A DNA stretch of 36,253 nt, from NCBI GenBank assembly GCA_049694275.1, contig JBAVQS010000119.1, positions 1 through 36,253 of the forward strand. Reading direction: 5' to 3'. Origin of the DNA: JBAVQS01 sp049694275. Lineage in GTDB: Bacteria > Chloroflexota > Anaerolineae > UBA4142 > SHND01. A program made the position numbers and the translations under genes. Numbering within the stretch: position 1 is the stretch's first letter; each line of letters starts with the position of its first letter. The notes beneath the pieces are model-generated. The model was not told the origin of the DNA, did no database searches, and saw nothing but the letters and a program-made list of their open reading frames with translations. Shown here piece by piece: positions 9,546-17,940 of the stretch.

Positions 9546-10478
9546 ATGACCAAGTATGCGCTCTGCGTGGGAATCGGCGATTACAGCCAGTGGCGTGCGG
9601 CAGGATGGGCCGTGCCGGACCTGCCAAACTCGATCAAGAATGCTGAAGATTTCGCACAGCTCCTCAGTACCGCCTTTGGCTTTGATCCGGTCAATATCGG
9701 GATTCAACGGGAGACATGGGCTAACTCGGGCAGTATCCTCGCGGCGCTGCACGAGCTTTTGACCGCGGCCAAGTCAGGCGATGTTGTCTGCGTTTTCTTT
9801 TCCGGCCAGGGGAGGCGCCTCCAGGGACTCTCCGCAGACGGGCAGCCCGATCCCGCGCTATGGTACGACGCCATCATGCCTTACTCCGGAACCCTGATCT
9901 CGGATTATGATTTTGCACGGCTGGCAGAACAACTCGACTCGGACCATATCAACCTGACGGTAGTACTCGATACCTCTTTCATACAAATTGCCAGGCCTGT
10001 ACAGGGAGCGCCGCAGGCAGTTGGGGTGAATCTCTCCGAAACGGAAGCGCAGGCTTTTACCCAGGGCTGCCATACCCTGATGCCGCTGGGCCTCTGCCTC
10101 CAGGACCCGCAAGCCCTGCCGCGCAATGTCAATTCAATTCGACAAGTGGACGGTCGTTTCGTGATTGATATGCCCGCGGCCAACCATGAGCTGCGCCAGG
10201 CCAAAAGCGTGTTGATCCAGGCTTGCGCCGCAGACCAGTCCGAGTGGCAAGTGCCGGGAATCCAGAACAGTATTCTCGTCTGTGCGCTCAAGAATATCCT
10301 CACCGGCGGCAGCCCGGCAAGTTACAATGATTTGATAATGAATTTACGCACTCAGACCGACCAGATAATGACGCAGAACGTGCGTTCAATCGCGAGTTAC
10401 AACCAGATGAACTGCATACCGCAGCTCTATGGAGATCCAAATCGCCTGACAGGCGCACCGCTGGGATCACCAGCCTGA
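9546..10478 (+). CDS. Caspase-like pseudoprotease lacking both catalytic residues
   Basis: The start at ATG 9546 is supported by GGAGGAGAGG just upstream and by alignment with the previous protein (MTKYALCVGIGDY against MTKRAFVVGIDDY). The product is 310 residues. The caspase core is retained: VCVFFSGQGRR, WYDAIMP, and VVLDTSF. The catalytic His is replaced by Gln88 and the nucleophile Cys by Ser144, exactly the position of Cys144 in the neighbour. Both dyad residues are therefore gone while the fold motifs remain. It is probably a tandem duplicate that lost activity. An earlier in-frame ATG at 9504 would add 14 residues with no ribosome binding site. Confidence 0.82.
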   Translation: MTKYALCVGIGDYSQWRAAGWAVPDLPNSIKNAEDFAQLLSTAFGFDPVNIGIQRETWANSGSILAALHELLTAAKSGDVVCVFFSGQGRRLQGLSADGQPDPALWYDAIMPYSGTLISDYDFARLAEQLDSDHINLTVVLDTSFIQIARPVQGAPQAVGVNLSETEAQAFTQGCHTLMPLGLCLQDPQALPRNVNSIRQVDGRFVIDMPAANHELRQAKSVLIQACAADQSEWQVPGIQNSILVCALKNILTGGSPASYNDLIMNLRTQTDQIMTQNVRSIASYNQMNCIPQLYGDPNRLTGAPLGSPA

Positions 10479-10484
10479 TCCGCA

Positions 10485-11546
10485 ATGAGAGCAGTTTCCC
10501 CGGAACCACGCGCGGCAGCCGTTGAAACGAAGGCCGCGAGATACCTGGCTCGGGTAGAGGATCTGGTTGGCGATTGGCTCGTACTCAGCGGGAGCCCCCT
10601 CTCGCATCTCCGCACCTGGCGTGCGCTCACTGCTAACCTGAATAGGCTGCCGCCGCCGGATACCTGGCGCCAACATTCGCGGTTGTGCGCGGATGGCTCT
10701 CCAATCGAACTCTGCGAGACCGTCACACAAAGACCCTATGGCCCCACGTTGACATGCGACCCCGGGCCGTACGGAGCGTTGCACGGCCAGCGCGTCGATG
10801 CGGCGCTGCAGATCGCGCAAGCGGCACTCGCCGATATCCCGGGAGCGGCAGATCTCGTGCGCCGAATTTGCGAACTACTCCAAACTCACCTAAATGGCCA
10901 ATGGAAACTATGGCTGGGAGCGGAGCTTGGCCAGAATGAAAAGGCGAAATACAAACTCTATTGGAACGCCGACCGTCAAACGTCCAAGTCGGAAACTGCA
11001 TTTGAAAGTGTACTGAATGCGATGGGTTGCACTCCTGGTTCCCAGGCAAGAAAGCTCATTCAACTGCTCGGAACTGGGGGGTACCCCAAAATGTTGAGCC
11101 TGTCCTTTTCTCCGTCCGGTCACTCGGGTGTGAAATTGTACTATCGCCTACCCAATATAGATTTCACATTGTTGGGGCAAGCTGTTCTGACCGCAGGGTT
11201 TGCGCTTGATCCGTTTGCATCGTATGTGCATCAAATGCTCCGGGTCCGCGAGGGATGGAGCGACCCGAATGCCGGGCTGGGGATTGGTCTTCAGGAAGGA
11301 GAAATTGAAGGGTTGGCTCTGTATCACTACACGCGTCGGTATTTTCTGGACGACGCCGATCTGCGCCGCCAAGTGCTAGAAATGAGCTCTCAATTTCAAT
11401 GGGATGTGAGCGCCTACCGCGCGTCTTCTCAATTGATCGCTAGTCCGGACGAACGGCTAAGGTCGCTCGTCGGCTTGAGCGTCAACCGCACAGGTGAAAC
11501 CCAGTTGCGTTTGTATGCGCGCCCGGGCCATCTGGCCAGGTCTTGA
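10485..11546 (+). CDS. Putative DMATS/ABBA-type aromatic prenyltransferase
   Basis: This 353-residue protein begins 6 bases after the preceding stop. Its length and motif order fit the DMATS-type ABBA (alpha-beta-beta-alpha) prenyltransferases, which transfer a prenyl group from a diphosphate to an aromatic ring without a DDxxD motif. An ADGSPIELCE segment matches the family's DGTPxE motif, placing the putative catalytic Glu at 75. Alternating basic/Tyr strands that would bind diphosphate follow: KAKYKLYW (153-160), VKLYYR (216-221), and LRLYARP (341-347). The match is by motif reading, not by a database search. The next gene is a terpene cyclase-like toroid, which supports isoprenoid chemistry. 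The acceptor substrate is unknown. Confidence 0.62.
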   Translation: MRAVSPEPRAAAVETKAARYLARVEDLVGDWLVLSGSPLSHLRTWRALTANLNRLPPPDTWRQHSRLCADGSPIELCETVTQRPYGPTLTCDPGPYGALHGQRVDAALQIAQAALADIPGAADLVRRICELLQTHLNGQWKLWLGAELGQNEKAKYKLYWNADRQTSKSETAFESVLNAMGCTPGSQARKLIQLLGTGGYPKMLSLSFSPSGHSGVKLYYRLPNIDFTLLGQAVLTAGFALDPFASYVHQMLRVREGWSDPNAGLGIGLQEGEIEGLALYHYTRRYFLDDADLRRQVLEMSSQFQWDVSAYRASSQLIASPDERLRSLVGLSVNRTGETQLRLYARPGHLARS

Positions 11547-11559
11547 TTTGCAAAGATGT

Positions 11560-12597
11560 ATGTTACCTTACAGTGGGCAAGAGGGAACAACGGCCCGGAT
11601 TTCAAGAGGATTGGAATTTCTCGCCGCGGAGCAAACCCCGGCTCGTATCGCGCAGGCCGGAGCCTGGCCCTCGATTATGCAAGAGCGAGGACATGCGAGC
11701 CCGGATTGGAACTGCTTTACAACATGCTGGGTATATGACTGTCTCGAAGAGGTATCCAGGTCTATCAAGGATTCTAGGGGGGCAGAGCAGATCCGATTCA
11801 TGCAAAAGCGGGCGCGCTTGTACTTGACGACGTGCCAGGCAGAGCATCCGCAAGGGGCATTTCGCTTTTGGGGCAGAGACGGGCCGCACCATGCAGCGCC
11901 TGACATGGACGACACAGCGCTGGCACACCTTGCGCTTGGCCGGTTGTCTCCGCTCTCGTCCACTGATGCACTGGCGCTATTTGGACCCTATCGCACGACG
12001 AGCGGATGCCCGCTCCATCCCATCAGCCGTTGGGCCGGTGTCCACAAAGGAGTCTTTACCGTCTGGATGGACGAGGGACCAGCGATTGTGGATGCATGTG
12101 CCTGCGCCAATGTGGTCCGCTTTCTCGGCCAGGCAGGTGCGCGGGATGTGCCTGGATATATAGCCAGCCTGAAAATGCTGACGGACTTGGTCGCGACCGG
12201 GGAAACGCGCGGGGACTGGACGCCCTATTATAGCTCGCCCTATGCCACCGCCTTTTTTTGCTCTCGATTGAACCCGTCCGGGCAGGACAGAATCGCGGAA
12301 GAGAACGCCCTGCTTCAAGCCGTCAAGATCGGGGTGGAAAAAAGTTGCACGAGGCCGGAGCCAGCGGGTTTTAACCGGATGCTCCTGGTAAGTGCAGGTC
12401 TGTCGACGGGAGTAGCGCCGGATGCCGGGACGATTGAGCAGGTGTGCCAGGGACAGTGCGCCGACGGCGGATGGCCGGCCAGCGTGATCTGCCAGGGTCT
12501 CCGGGGGGAACCGCGCTGGAGTTCACGGGCGGTAACGACGGCGTTAGCGTGTGAGATTCTAGTTCGATTAGAAAGGGGCTGCGATACAACATGTTAA
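11560..12597 (+). CDS. Alpha-toroid protein with class II terpene cyclase-like DxDDTA motif
   Basis: This protein of about 345 residues reads as a prenyltransferase/squalene cyclase-type alpha-alpha barrel. It has an opening GLEFLAAEQ helix, FRFWGRDG, then PDMDDTALAHLALG with Asp115, Asp117 and Asp118 in the class II cyclase acid motif. GVFTVWMDEG with a D-ACACANVV segment follows, then GGWP near 303-306 and a SSRAVTTALA helix. Full-length class II cyclases are longer, so this may be a single-domain variant. The start is uncertain: GTG at 11494 overlaps the previous gene, and ATG at 11515 is also possible. Its stop overlaps the next ATG by 7 bases, implying coupling. Cyclisation of a prenylated product is an inference. 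Confidence 0.6.
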   Translation: MLPYSGQEGTTARISRGLEFLAAEQTPARIAQAGAWPSIMQERGHASPDWNCFTTCWVYDCLEEVSRSIKDSRGAEQIRFMQKRARLYLTTCQAEHPQGAFRFWGRDGPHHAAPDMDDTALAHLALGRLSPLSSTDALALFGPYRTTSGCPLHPISRWAGVHKGVFTVWMDEGPAIVDACACANVVRFLGQAGARDVPGYIASLKMLTDLVATGETRGDWTPYYSSPYATAFFCSRLNPSGQDRIAEENALLQAVKIGVEKSCTRPEPAGFNRMLLVSAGLSTGVAPDAGTIEQVCQGQCADGGWPASVICQGLRGEPRWSSRAVTTALACEILVRLERGCDTTC

Positions 12598-14921
12598 ACT
12601 TATTTTCGCCACTGGATGTGCCGGGTGTGCCGCATGTCCAGGTATTTCAAGATGATCAGGATGACCATCTCTATTATATGGTCCCCGAGTTTCCGTCGAT
12701 CTCGAAGGCGCCGGATGGCGGGCCGATGCTCACTATGATCGTATTCGCTCGTGATTTCAAGGTGCTGAAAGATGAAACGCAAAGTCTGGGCGCGACGGAA
12801 ACGGAAGGTGGTCTTTTCAGCATGCAAACCGAGCTCTCGGTGAGCGAAGACGACCAGAAAAAGATTATCGATTATATCCGCAGCCTCAAACAGTTCCGGC
12901 GCCCCAGCTACATGAGCCCCGGCCGGTTCCGCTTTGAAATGATAGAAGCCTATACAGATGACCGGCCGATCAAGCTCTCCTACCCCGTTTGGGTAGATGG
13001 CACGGTAAATTTCCTGATGATCCCTGACGCAGGCGCCGGCTTTGTCAAGGCCACGGGCGGATCGACCAAGCCCTCGCTGATTCAGACCAACCTGGCGAAT
13101 TACAGCGCCCTGTTGGGGCAAGAGGGCGAGACACTGTTCCGCTCGTTGGTCGAGCAAGGCAAGACGCCGGGGAGCGTGCAGTACAGCATTTCCTTCATGG
13201 CCCGCATCCCGAGCTTGACGATCGACGTAACGGGAAACATGAGCGACGTGTATCAGGAGCTCAAAGATTACTGCAACGTTTATGAATACAAGGGGAATTC
13301 CTATTACACTTATCCTCAGGTGAGCAGCTTGCAGGAAATCCGCACCAAAATCGCGTCGCTCCACATTGACGTCAAGAGTGTCGATTGGCCAAGCGACGCC
13401 GATGCAGATATGGTCAAAGACGTCGAGAATAAACTGAACGACCTCGCGTTTAGCGTCGTCCAGACCTACATCCAGAACCAGCTCTTTGCCACCGCCTTTA
13501 CGGCCGGCTTGCAAGCCGATAAACTGGGCAGCACTTTTGACCATACCGGTGACAAACCCATTCCAGGCAACCAGCTGTGGCTCAAGGATTTCACCCAGAC
13601 CGCCAGCGGCTCGATTGATTTTCATATCTCGTACGAAAAGAATATTCCAATTCTGCGCAACCCGAACGCCATGCTGCTCGAGCTCTTGACGGCCGAGCAG
13701 GTCAAGAGCCGCATCATCACGGCGGATTTGAACAATCCCTATTTCCAAGTTCTCGAGGCGCCGATTCGCGTAACGGCGGATTTCGACCATGACCCGATTG
13801 CCGCAATCAAAGTCTTTCTGGATTACCAGCAGACCGACGACAACACTCACCAGGTTCTAGTACCGCACGGGGACAAGGAATTTACCTTTATGACGGGCAA
13901 GGAGGTCTATTACTTTCGCGCAGTGATGGCCAAGGCTGCGGATGGGACGCCCAAAGACACCTATACTTATAGCAGTGAGATTCATTACAAATCCAGCTCG
14001 CATTATGAAACGATTCCGCCTCAACCCACCCGAGACCGCGCGCTGGTTCTCGGCTACGACCAATTGAACTGCGTGCGTGTCCAGGCGAGTTGGGGCTCAA
14101 TTCCAACCGATACGGTAGCCCGCGTGCAATTGCACTTTAAATTCCCCGGGCTGGATTCGCCAACGGCGGAGAAGGATATTTTTCTCTCCCCCGATCACAC
14201 CGCGGACAGCTGGTTTACTTATACGGGTCCGAATGCGTCCAGCGCCTACCAATACCAGGTCAGCTACTTTTTGGTCTCCGGCGAGCGTCTGGACCTGCCC
14301 ATAGAGACAGGCACTTCGAATACGCTCGTCCTGAATGCCCCCTTCACTGATACGCTGCGGGTCACCTTCGTGGCGCAGGGAAGTTTCCCGCCGGCGACCG
14401 GCGTTGTGGTTTCGACACGTTATCAAGATACCGACCATTCGTACCACGTCGAAGACAACCACACTTTCAATGTGGCAGGAAGTACGTGGGCCTGGCAAGT
14501 CCGGTTGGAGAATCCCAGGCTACGCAATTTCGAATACCAGGTCATCGTGACCTATAACGATGGGTCTTCGTATCAGGGAGATTGGACGCCAGGACAGGAG
14601 GGTACCGTTCTTGTCGGCGACATTGCCCGCAAGATGCTCGAGGTCAACGTCGTACCAACCCTGCTGGACCTACAGAAAATGTGGAAGCTCGTCATCGTGC
14701 AGCTGGATTATGAGGATCCTGACAATCAGGTTTCGCAGCAGCAGATTTTTCAGATCACGGCGGCCAATGCCGCAGGGCCATTCGTCTGGAAGGTTCCGCT
14801 CAAGGATCCCACAAAGAATAGCTACACCTACAGCGTGCAAGCGTTCGGCTATGACACAACCAAGACCAAAATGATTGACAGCACCCCCTCATCGAACCGG
14901 CTGCTGCTCTTGAATTTTTAA
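12591..14921 (+). CDS. FYxLP-family protein D
   Basis: This 776-residue protein has an ATG that overlaps the stop of the upstream gene (ATGTTAA), with GAAAGGGG upstream. The N-module is a divergent copy: HVQVFQDDQDDHLYYMVP, PDGGPMLTMIVF, EGGLFSM, and TKPSLIQTN, with VQYSISFMARIPSL in the VVYDL position. It shares a DVKSVDWPSDAD segment with protein A (DITDWPSD), suggesting the two form a subgroup. The hinge is NNPYFQVLEAP (near 381) and is followed by four Ig-like repeats, one with LDYEDPDNQV. No signal peptide or membrane segment is visible. Confidence 0.87.
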   Translation: MLNLFSPLDVPGVPHVQVFQDDQDDHLYYMVPEFPSISKAPDGGPMLTMIVFARDFKVLKDETQSLGATETEGGLFSMQTELSVSEDDQKKIIDYIRSLKQFRRPSYMSPGRFRFEMIEAYTDDRPIKLSYPVWVDGTVNFLMIPDAGAGFVKATGGSTKPSLIQTNLANYSALLGQEGETLFRSLVEQGKTPGSVQYSISFMARIPSLTIDVTGNMSDVYQELKDYCNVYEYKGNSYYTYPQVSSLQEIRTKIASLHIDVKSVDWPSDADADMVKDVENKLNDLAFSVVQTYIQNQLFATAFTAGLQADKLGSTFDHTGDKPIPGNQLWLKDFTQTASGSIDFHISYEKNIPILRNPNAMLLELLTAEQVKSRIITADLNNPYFQVLEAPIRVTADFDHDPIAAIKVFLDYQQTDDNTHQVLVPHGDKEFTFMTGKEVYYFRAVMAKAADGTPKDTYTYSSEIHYKSSSHYETIPPQPTRDRALVLGYDQLNCVRVQASWGSIPTDTVARVQLHFKFPGLDSPTAEKDIFLSPDHTADSWFTYTGPNASSAYQYQVSYFLVSGERLDLPIETGTSNTLVLNAPFTDTLRVTFVAQGSFPPATGVVVSTRYQDTDHSYHVEDNHTFNVAGSTWAWQVRLENPRLRNFEYQVIVTYNDGSSYQGDWTPGQEGTVLVGDIARKMLEVNVVPTLLDLQKMWKLVIVQLDYEDPDNQVSQQQIFQITAANAAGPFVWKVPLKDPTKNSYTYSVQAFGYDTTKTKMIDSTPSSNRLLLLNF

Positions 14922-14933
14922 AGGAGTTGAGAG

Positions 14934-17183
14934 ATGAACGATCTGGCTATTAGTACCAATGCACTCTCCGCAGTCACATGGACATCTCCAATGCTTTTGA
15001 AGGCAGTCAACGTCGCTACGATCGCACAGGCGAGCCAGCAGTTTGCCTTAATGCGCACAGACGGTGCGCCTGTGCTAAGCCCCGGTGTAACGCCGAATCA
15101 ATTGAACACGAGCTATCAGGCGCAAAATGGCCATTACTATGTGCCCTCAGCCGTTGTCAGCCGGCGGACCCGCAACAGCAATGTCCCCAATGTCTTTATC
15201 GATCATCAGACGGGGACTCTAGGGCAGGGGGACATTTATATCTTGCAGGTGGGTTTTGATTTGGGATGGGGCGGTGCGGCCCCCAAGCCGGTTGATATAA
15301 AGCCGTTTCCTTTAGACAATTTCAGCATCACACTCCATTCTCCAAATTCACGCAGGGATTTCACCTTCCCCGCCCCCCAGGTCTTACCCGCGCCTTCCGA
15401 CGACAACAACATGGTCCAGCGGTTGCTGGCGCAAGTCCAGGTTGATCTGACCCTCATTCTCTACGCCTTGCAAAAGGATCCAAACAGCTGGTTCGAGGTC
15501 CGGGCCGATGTACATTATCGCGTCCAGCAACCCGCGCCGCCGGCTCCTGCCCCGGGTACCATTGAGATTAGCCCCTGGGAAAAACGGATATCTACACGCC
15601 TTCCCTTGAATCAGACAGAAGTCTTCACCGCTCAGAACGCTCCGGAAGCGCTGATTGCCCCATCCGAATCCGAAATCTCCAATCTGTCGGCGGTCAAGTT
15701 TGAGGCCAACCAGGTATACAAGTACAGCGACTATTACAGGTTATTTCCAAGACCTCAACCGGCGCCCGGAAGCACACCAGCATTGATCAATACCGCGCTG
15801 ACGACGGTCGACACGGCGCAGGCCTATTATCCGATCGACATTCCCCAGACCAAATGGCAGAACTATCCCATATATGCCAGGTTGACCAACGAGTTCAGTG
15901 CCGACCCGGACTCGAAATGGGCAGACTCGGATAACCAGGGCCCCTACCATGAATCGGTGATTCCCAATCAATTCTATGTATTGCCCGACCGCTACGGCCT
16001 CGCCTTTAACCCCGACACCGGCATGCCGGCCATGTCCGCACTGCTCGTCCCCACCGGCGCCCCCAATGCCACCGCTTCGGCGGCCTATCACGTGCGCGTT
16101 CGAATGATCCTAGTGCCGTGGCTCGACCTCCAGCGGCTGCAGGCCCTCCGCGACCATATTCGCAAACAAGAAGGCGTGCCATACGCCGACTTGCAGGTCG
16201 GCGGCTTTCAAAAAGCAACTTTCAATGGGGACAAGATTCTGTTGGGGTTGGGCTCAACCGTGGTCGGCGGCGGCGATGCAGCCGCCGGCATGGACCTCCC
16301 CGATGCCGCACACGGTTTCGAATTGGTCCTCGACTGCACACTCGAAATGTATACGCTGCTTGCACAACTGCTCACCACCGACCCTAGCTCGATCGAAGGA
16401 AATGTGACTTTTACGATCGATACGGCCACCAAGACGGGGCAGCAGTATCAGGTGCCAGTCAAGCTGCGTCTCGACCAACCAGCCAGCCATCCCTTATCCA
16501 TCCAACTGCCCGACAATGCGCCAGCGGGACTAGGGCCCACAGTGGTGATGATCAACAACCCGGCCTCGTCGCAGGTGACGGTAACAGTGGGAAGGATCGC
16601 ACCTACGTTGTTGTTCATGGATCAGGACATGCCGTATCCGGTGGATCAGTGGGCAGGGGTGGCCACACCGGCCCAGTGCCAGGTCGAGCCCGGCGCAAAG
16701 GCTACGATTGCCCTGGCGCCGGACCCCCAGACCCAAGACCCCCAGCATCCGCTCCAGGGTGCACCGTGGGGGGCGGTCGAGGTGTCGCTGGAACAGATCT
16801 CGATGAACCTGAATCCGGCCGCGGTGCTGAGCCGCGTGCACGAGTTGGCGGCGTCGGCGAGCATCAACACGGAAGTGTCGGTCCAGAGTTTCTTATTAGC
16901 GCATCCCGACCTGCTCCATGCCAATTTTCCAAACGTGTATGGGTTGGATGTGGAGTTATGGCGGGGAAGCGGTCAGCCGATCCGGGTGACCCTGACGACG
17001 GACAAGCCAGGCAAGAGTGTGAATGTAGCGTTCTCGCTGCAGGACATTGTGCAAGGGGCATCGCCGGACCAGCCGACCTTCAATACGCATCGCCGGAACC
17101 TGACGACAGCCGGGGCGGGGGCATGGAGTGCGACAGAGACAGTGGCGGGGCGCGAGCTGTTCGTTGAGCCCAGCGGCTCGTAG
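14934..17183 (+). CDS. Large FYxLP-related protein E with internal N-module
   Basis: This 749-residue protein starts behind AAGGAG with the same spacing as gene A. Unlike its paralogues, the clearest family motif lies in the middle: NQFYVLPDRYGLAFNPDTGMP begins near residue 348. It is followed by an LDLQRLQALRDHI helix, GGFQKATF, and a GFELVLDC strand equivalent to the FSLEL block. The first 300 residues hold a weaker GHYYVPSAVV segment that may be a degenerate second copy, plus Pro-rich stretches. The C-terminal 200 residues are beta-rich but do not show the LTKD-type repeats. No enzyme motif or export signal is visible. Confidence 0.82.
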   Translation: MNDLAISTNALSAVTWTSPMLLKAVNVATIAQASQQFALMRTDGAPVLSPGVTPNQLNTSYQAQNGHYYVPSAVVSRRTRNSNVPNVFIDHQTGTLGQGDIYILQVGFDLGWGGAAPKPVDIKPFPLDNFSITLHSPNSRRDFTFPAPQVLPAPSDDNNMVQRLLAQVQVDLTLILYALQKDPNSWFEVRADVHYRVQQPAPPAPAPGTIEISPWEKRISTRLPLNQTEVFTAQNAPEALIAPSESEISNLSAVKFEANQVYKYSDYYRLFPRPQPAPGSTPALINTALTTVDTAQAYYPIDIPQTKWQNYPIYARLTNEFSADPDSKWADSDNQGPYHESVIPNQFYVLPDRYGLAFNPDTGMPAMSALLVPTGAPNATASAAYHVRVRMILVPWLDLQRLQALRDHIRKQEGVPYADLQVGGFQKATFNGDKILLGLGSTVVGGGDAAAGMDLPDAAHGFELVLDCTLEMYTLLAQLLTTDPSSIEGNVTFTIDTATKTGQQYQVPVKLRLDQPASHPLSIQLPDNAPAGLGPTVVMINNPASSQVTVTVGRIAPTLLFMDQDMPYPVDQWAGVATPAQCQVEPGAKATIALAPDPQTQDPQHPLQGAPWGAVEVSLEQISMNLNPAAVLSRVHELAASASINTEVSVQSFLLAHPDLLHANFPNVYGLDVELWRGSGQPIRVTLTTDKPGKSVNVAFSLQDIVQGASPDQPTFNTHRRNLTTAGAGAWSATETVAGRELFVEPSGS

Positions 17184-17197
17184 GGTGAGAGGATCCT

Positions 17198-17929
17198 ATG
17201 TTGGATACAACCAAACGCATCACCATCGAACAACTGCCCAACGTGATGGTCTATGCAGACGAAGCGGAACCCACGCGCTTTTACGCACTACCTGATGCGC
17301 CGCGCGTGGCTGTCAGTGACCAGGGAGTACCCCAAATCAACTTACTGTTGTATGGCAGTGGGGGTGAGGGTAAGGATTTTCAAGTCACGGGCGGCCAGTT
17401 CACAATGACCTCAGCCTTGGCTCTCACACCACAAGAGCAGCAGTTGTTGACTGCCAGCCTGGCCCAGCGGCTGGCAACGGCCAACCCACACGAGGGGCAA
17501 GGGCAACAAGGACCCCCCCCAAACATTTTGTCGCCAGATTGGATTGACGGGAAGGTACAAATTCAGCTCGTTGACCAGCTGCAGGCATCAGGCACCCCTT
17601 CTATGCAGGGCACGAACCGGTGCATAGTAAGCTTGAGCCTAGATACGAGCCAGGCTCAAGCGCTCGAAAAGGCCTGGGATAACGGTTTACCAGACACTGT
17701 GATTACGTATGATGTTCACATTCGCGTTGCACAGAATTCCAAGAGGCAGGAGGGCGCCGCCTATCGGCAGGATATTCATACGCCCGGTTTCGATGGCCAG
17801 TCCAATTCTCAACTGGATTTGAGCTTTTCCGAGACCGATGCAGTGAGTTGGCCGATGACACTGAACGGCCCCATGCCACTGTCGCAAGACGAATTGAACC
17901 AGCAAATCCAACGGATAAGCCTCGGATGA
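17198..17929 (+). CDS. FYxLP-family protein F (stand-alone N-module)
   Basis: This 243-residue protein is preceded by GAGAGGATCCT and ATG. It contains only the family N-module: VMVYADEAEPTRFYALPDAPRV, DQGVPQINLLLY, GGQFTMTSALAL, WIDGKVQIQL, SMQGTNRCIVSLSL, and DTVITYDVHIRV. It stops about where the others begin their helical middle, and it ends cleanly without frameshift signs. A natural one-module version delimits the domain to about 230 residues. It could compete with or cap the larger paralogues; that is inference. Confidence 0.8.
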   Translation: MLDTTKRITIEQLPNVMVYADEAEPTRFYALPDAPRVAVSDQGVPQINLLLYGSGGEGKDFQVTGGQFTMTSALALTPQEQQLLTASLAQRLATANPHEGQGQQGPPPNILSPDWIDGKVQIQLVDQLQASGTPSMQGTNRCIVSLSLDTSQAQALEKAWDNGLPDTVITYDVHIRVAQNSKRQEGAAYRQDIHTPGFDGQSNSQLDLSFSETDAVSWPMTLNGPMPLSQDELNQQIQRISLG

Positions 17930-17940
17930 GGAGCCGTTCC

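Noticed and set aside
12600..13850. A 416-residue open frame on the minus strand opposite FYxLP protein D
   Set aside because: It is fully antisense to a well supported family member, has no ribosome binding site or recognisable motif, and looks like a by-product of the biased codon positions of the plus-strand gene.
1554..17929. The idea that the FYxLP array is a contractile injection or phage-tail system
   Set aside because: No sheath, tube, baseplate or AAA ATPase motifs are visible in any gene of the run.
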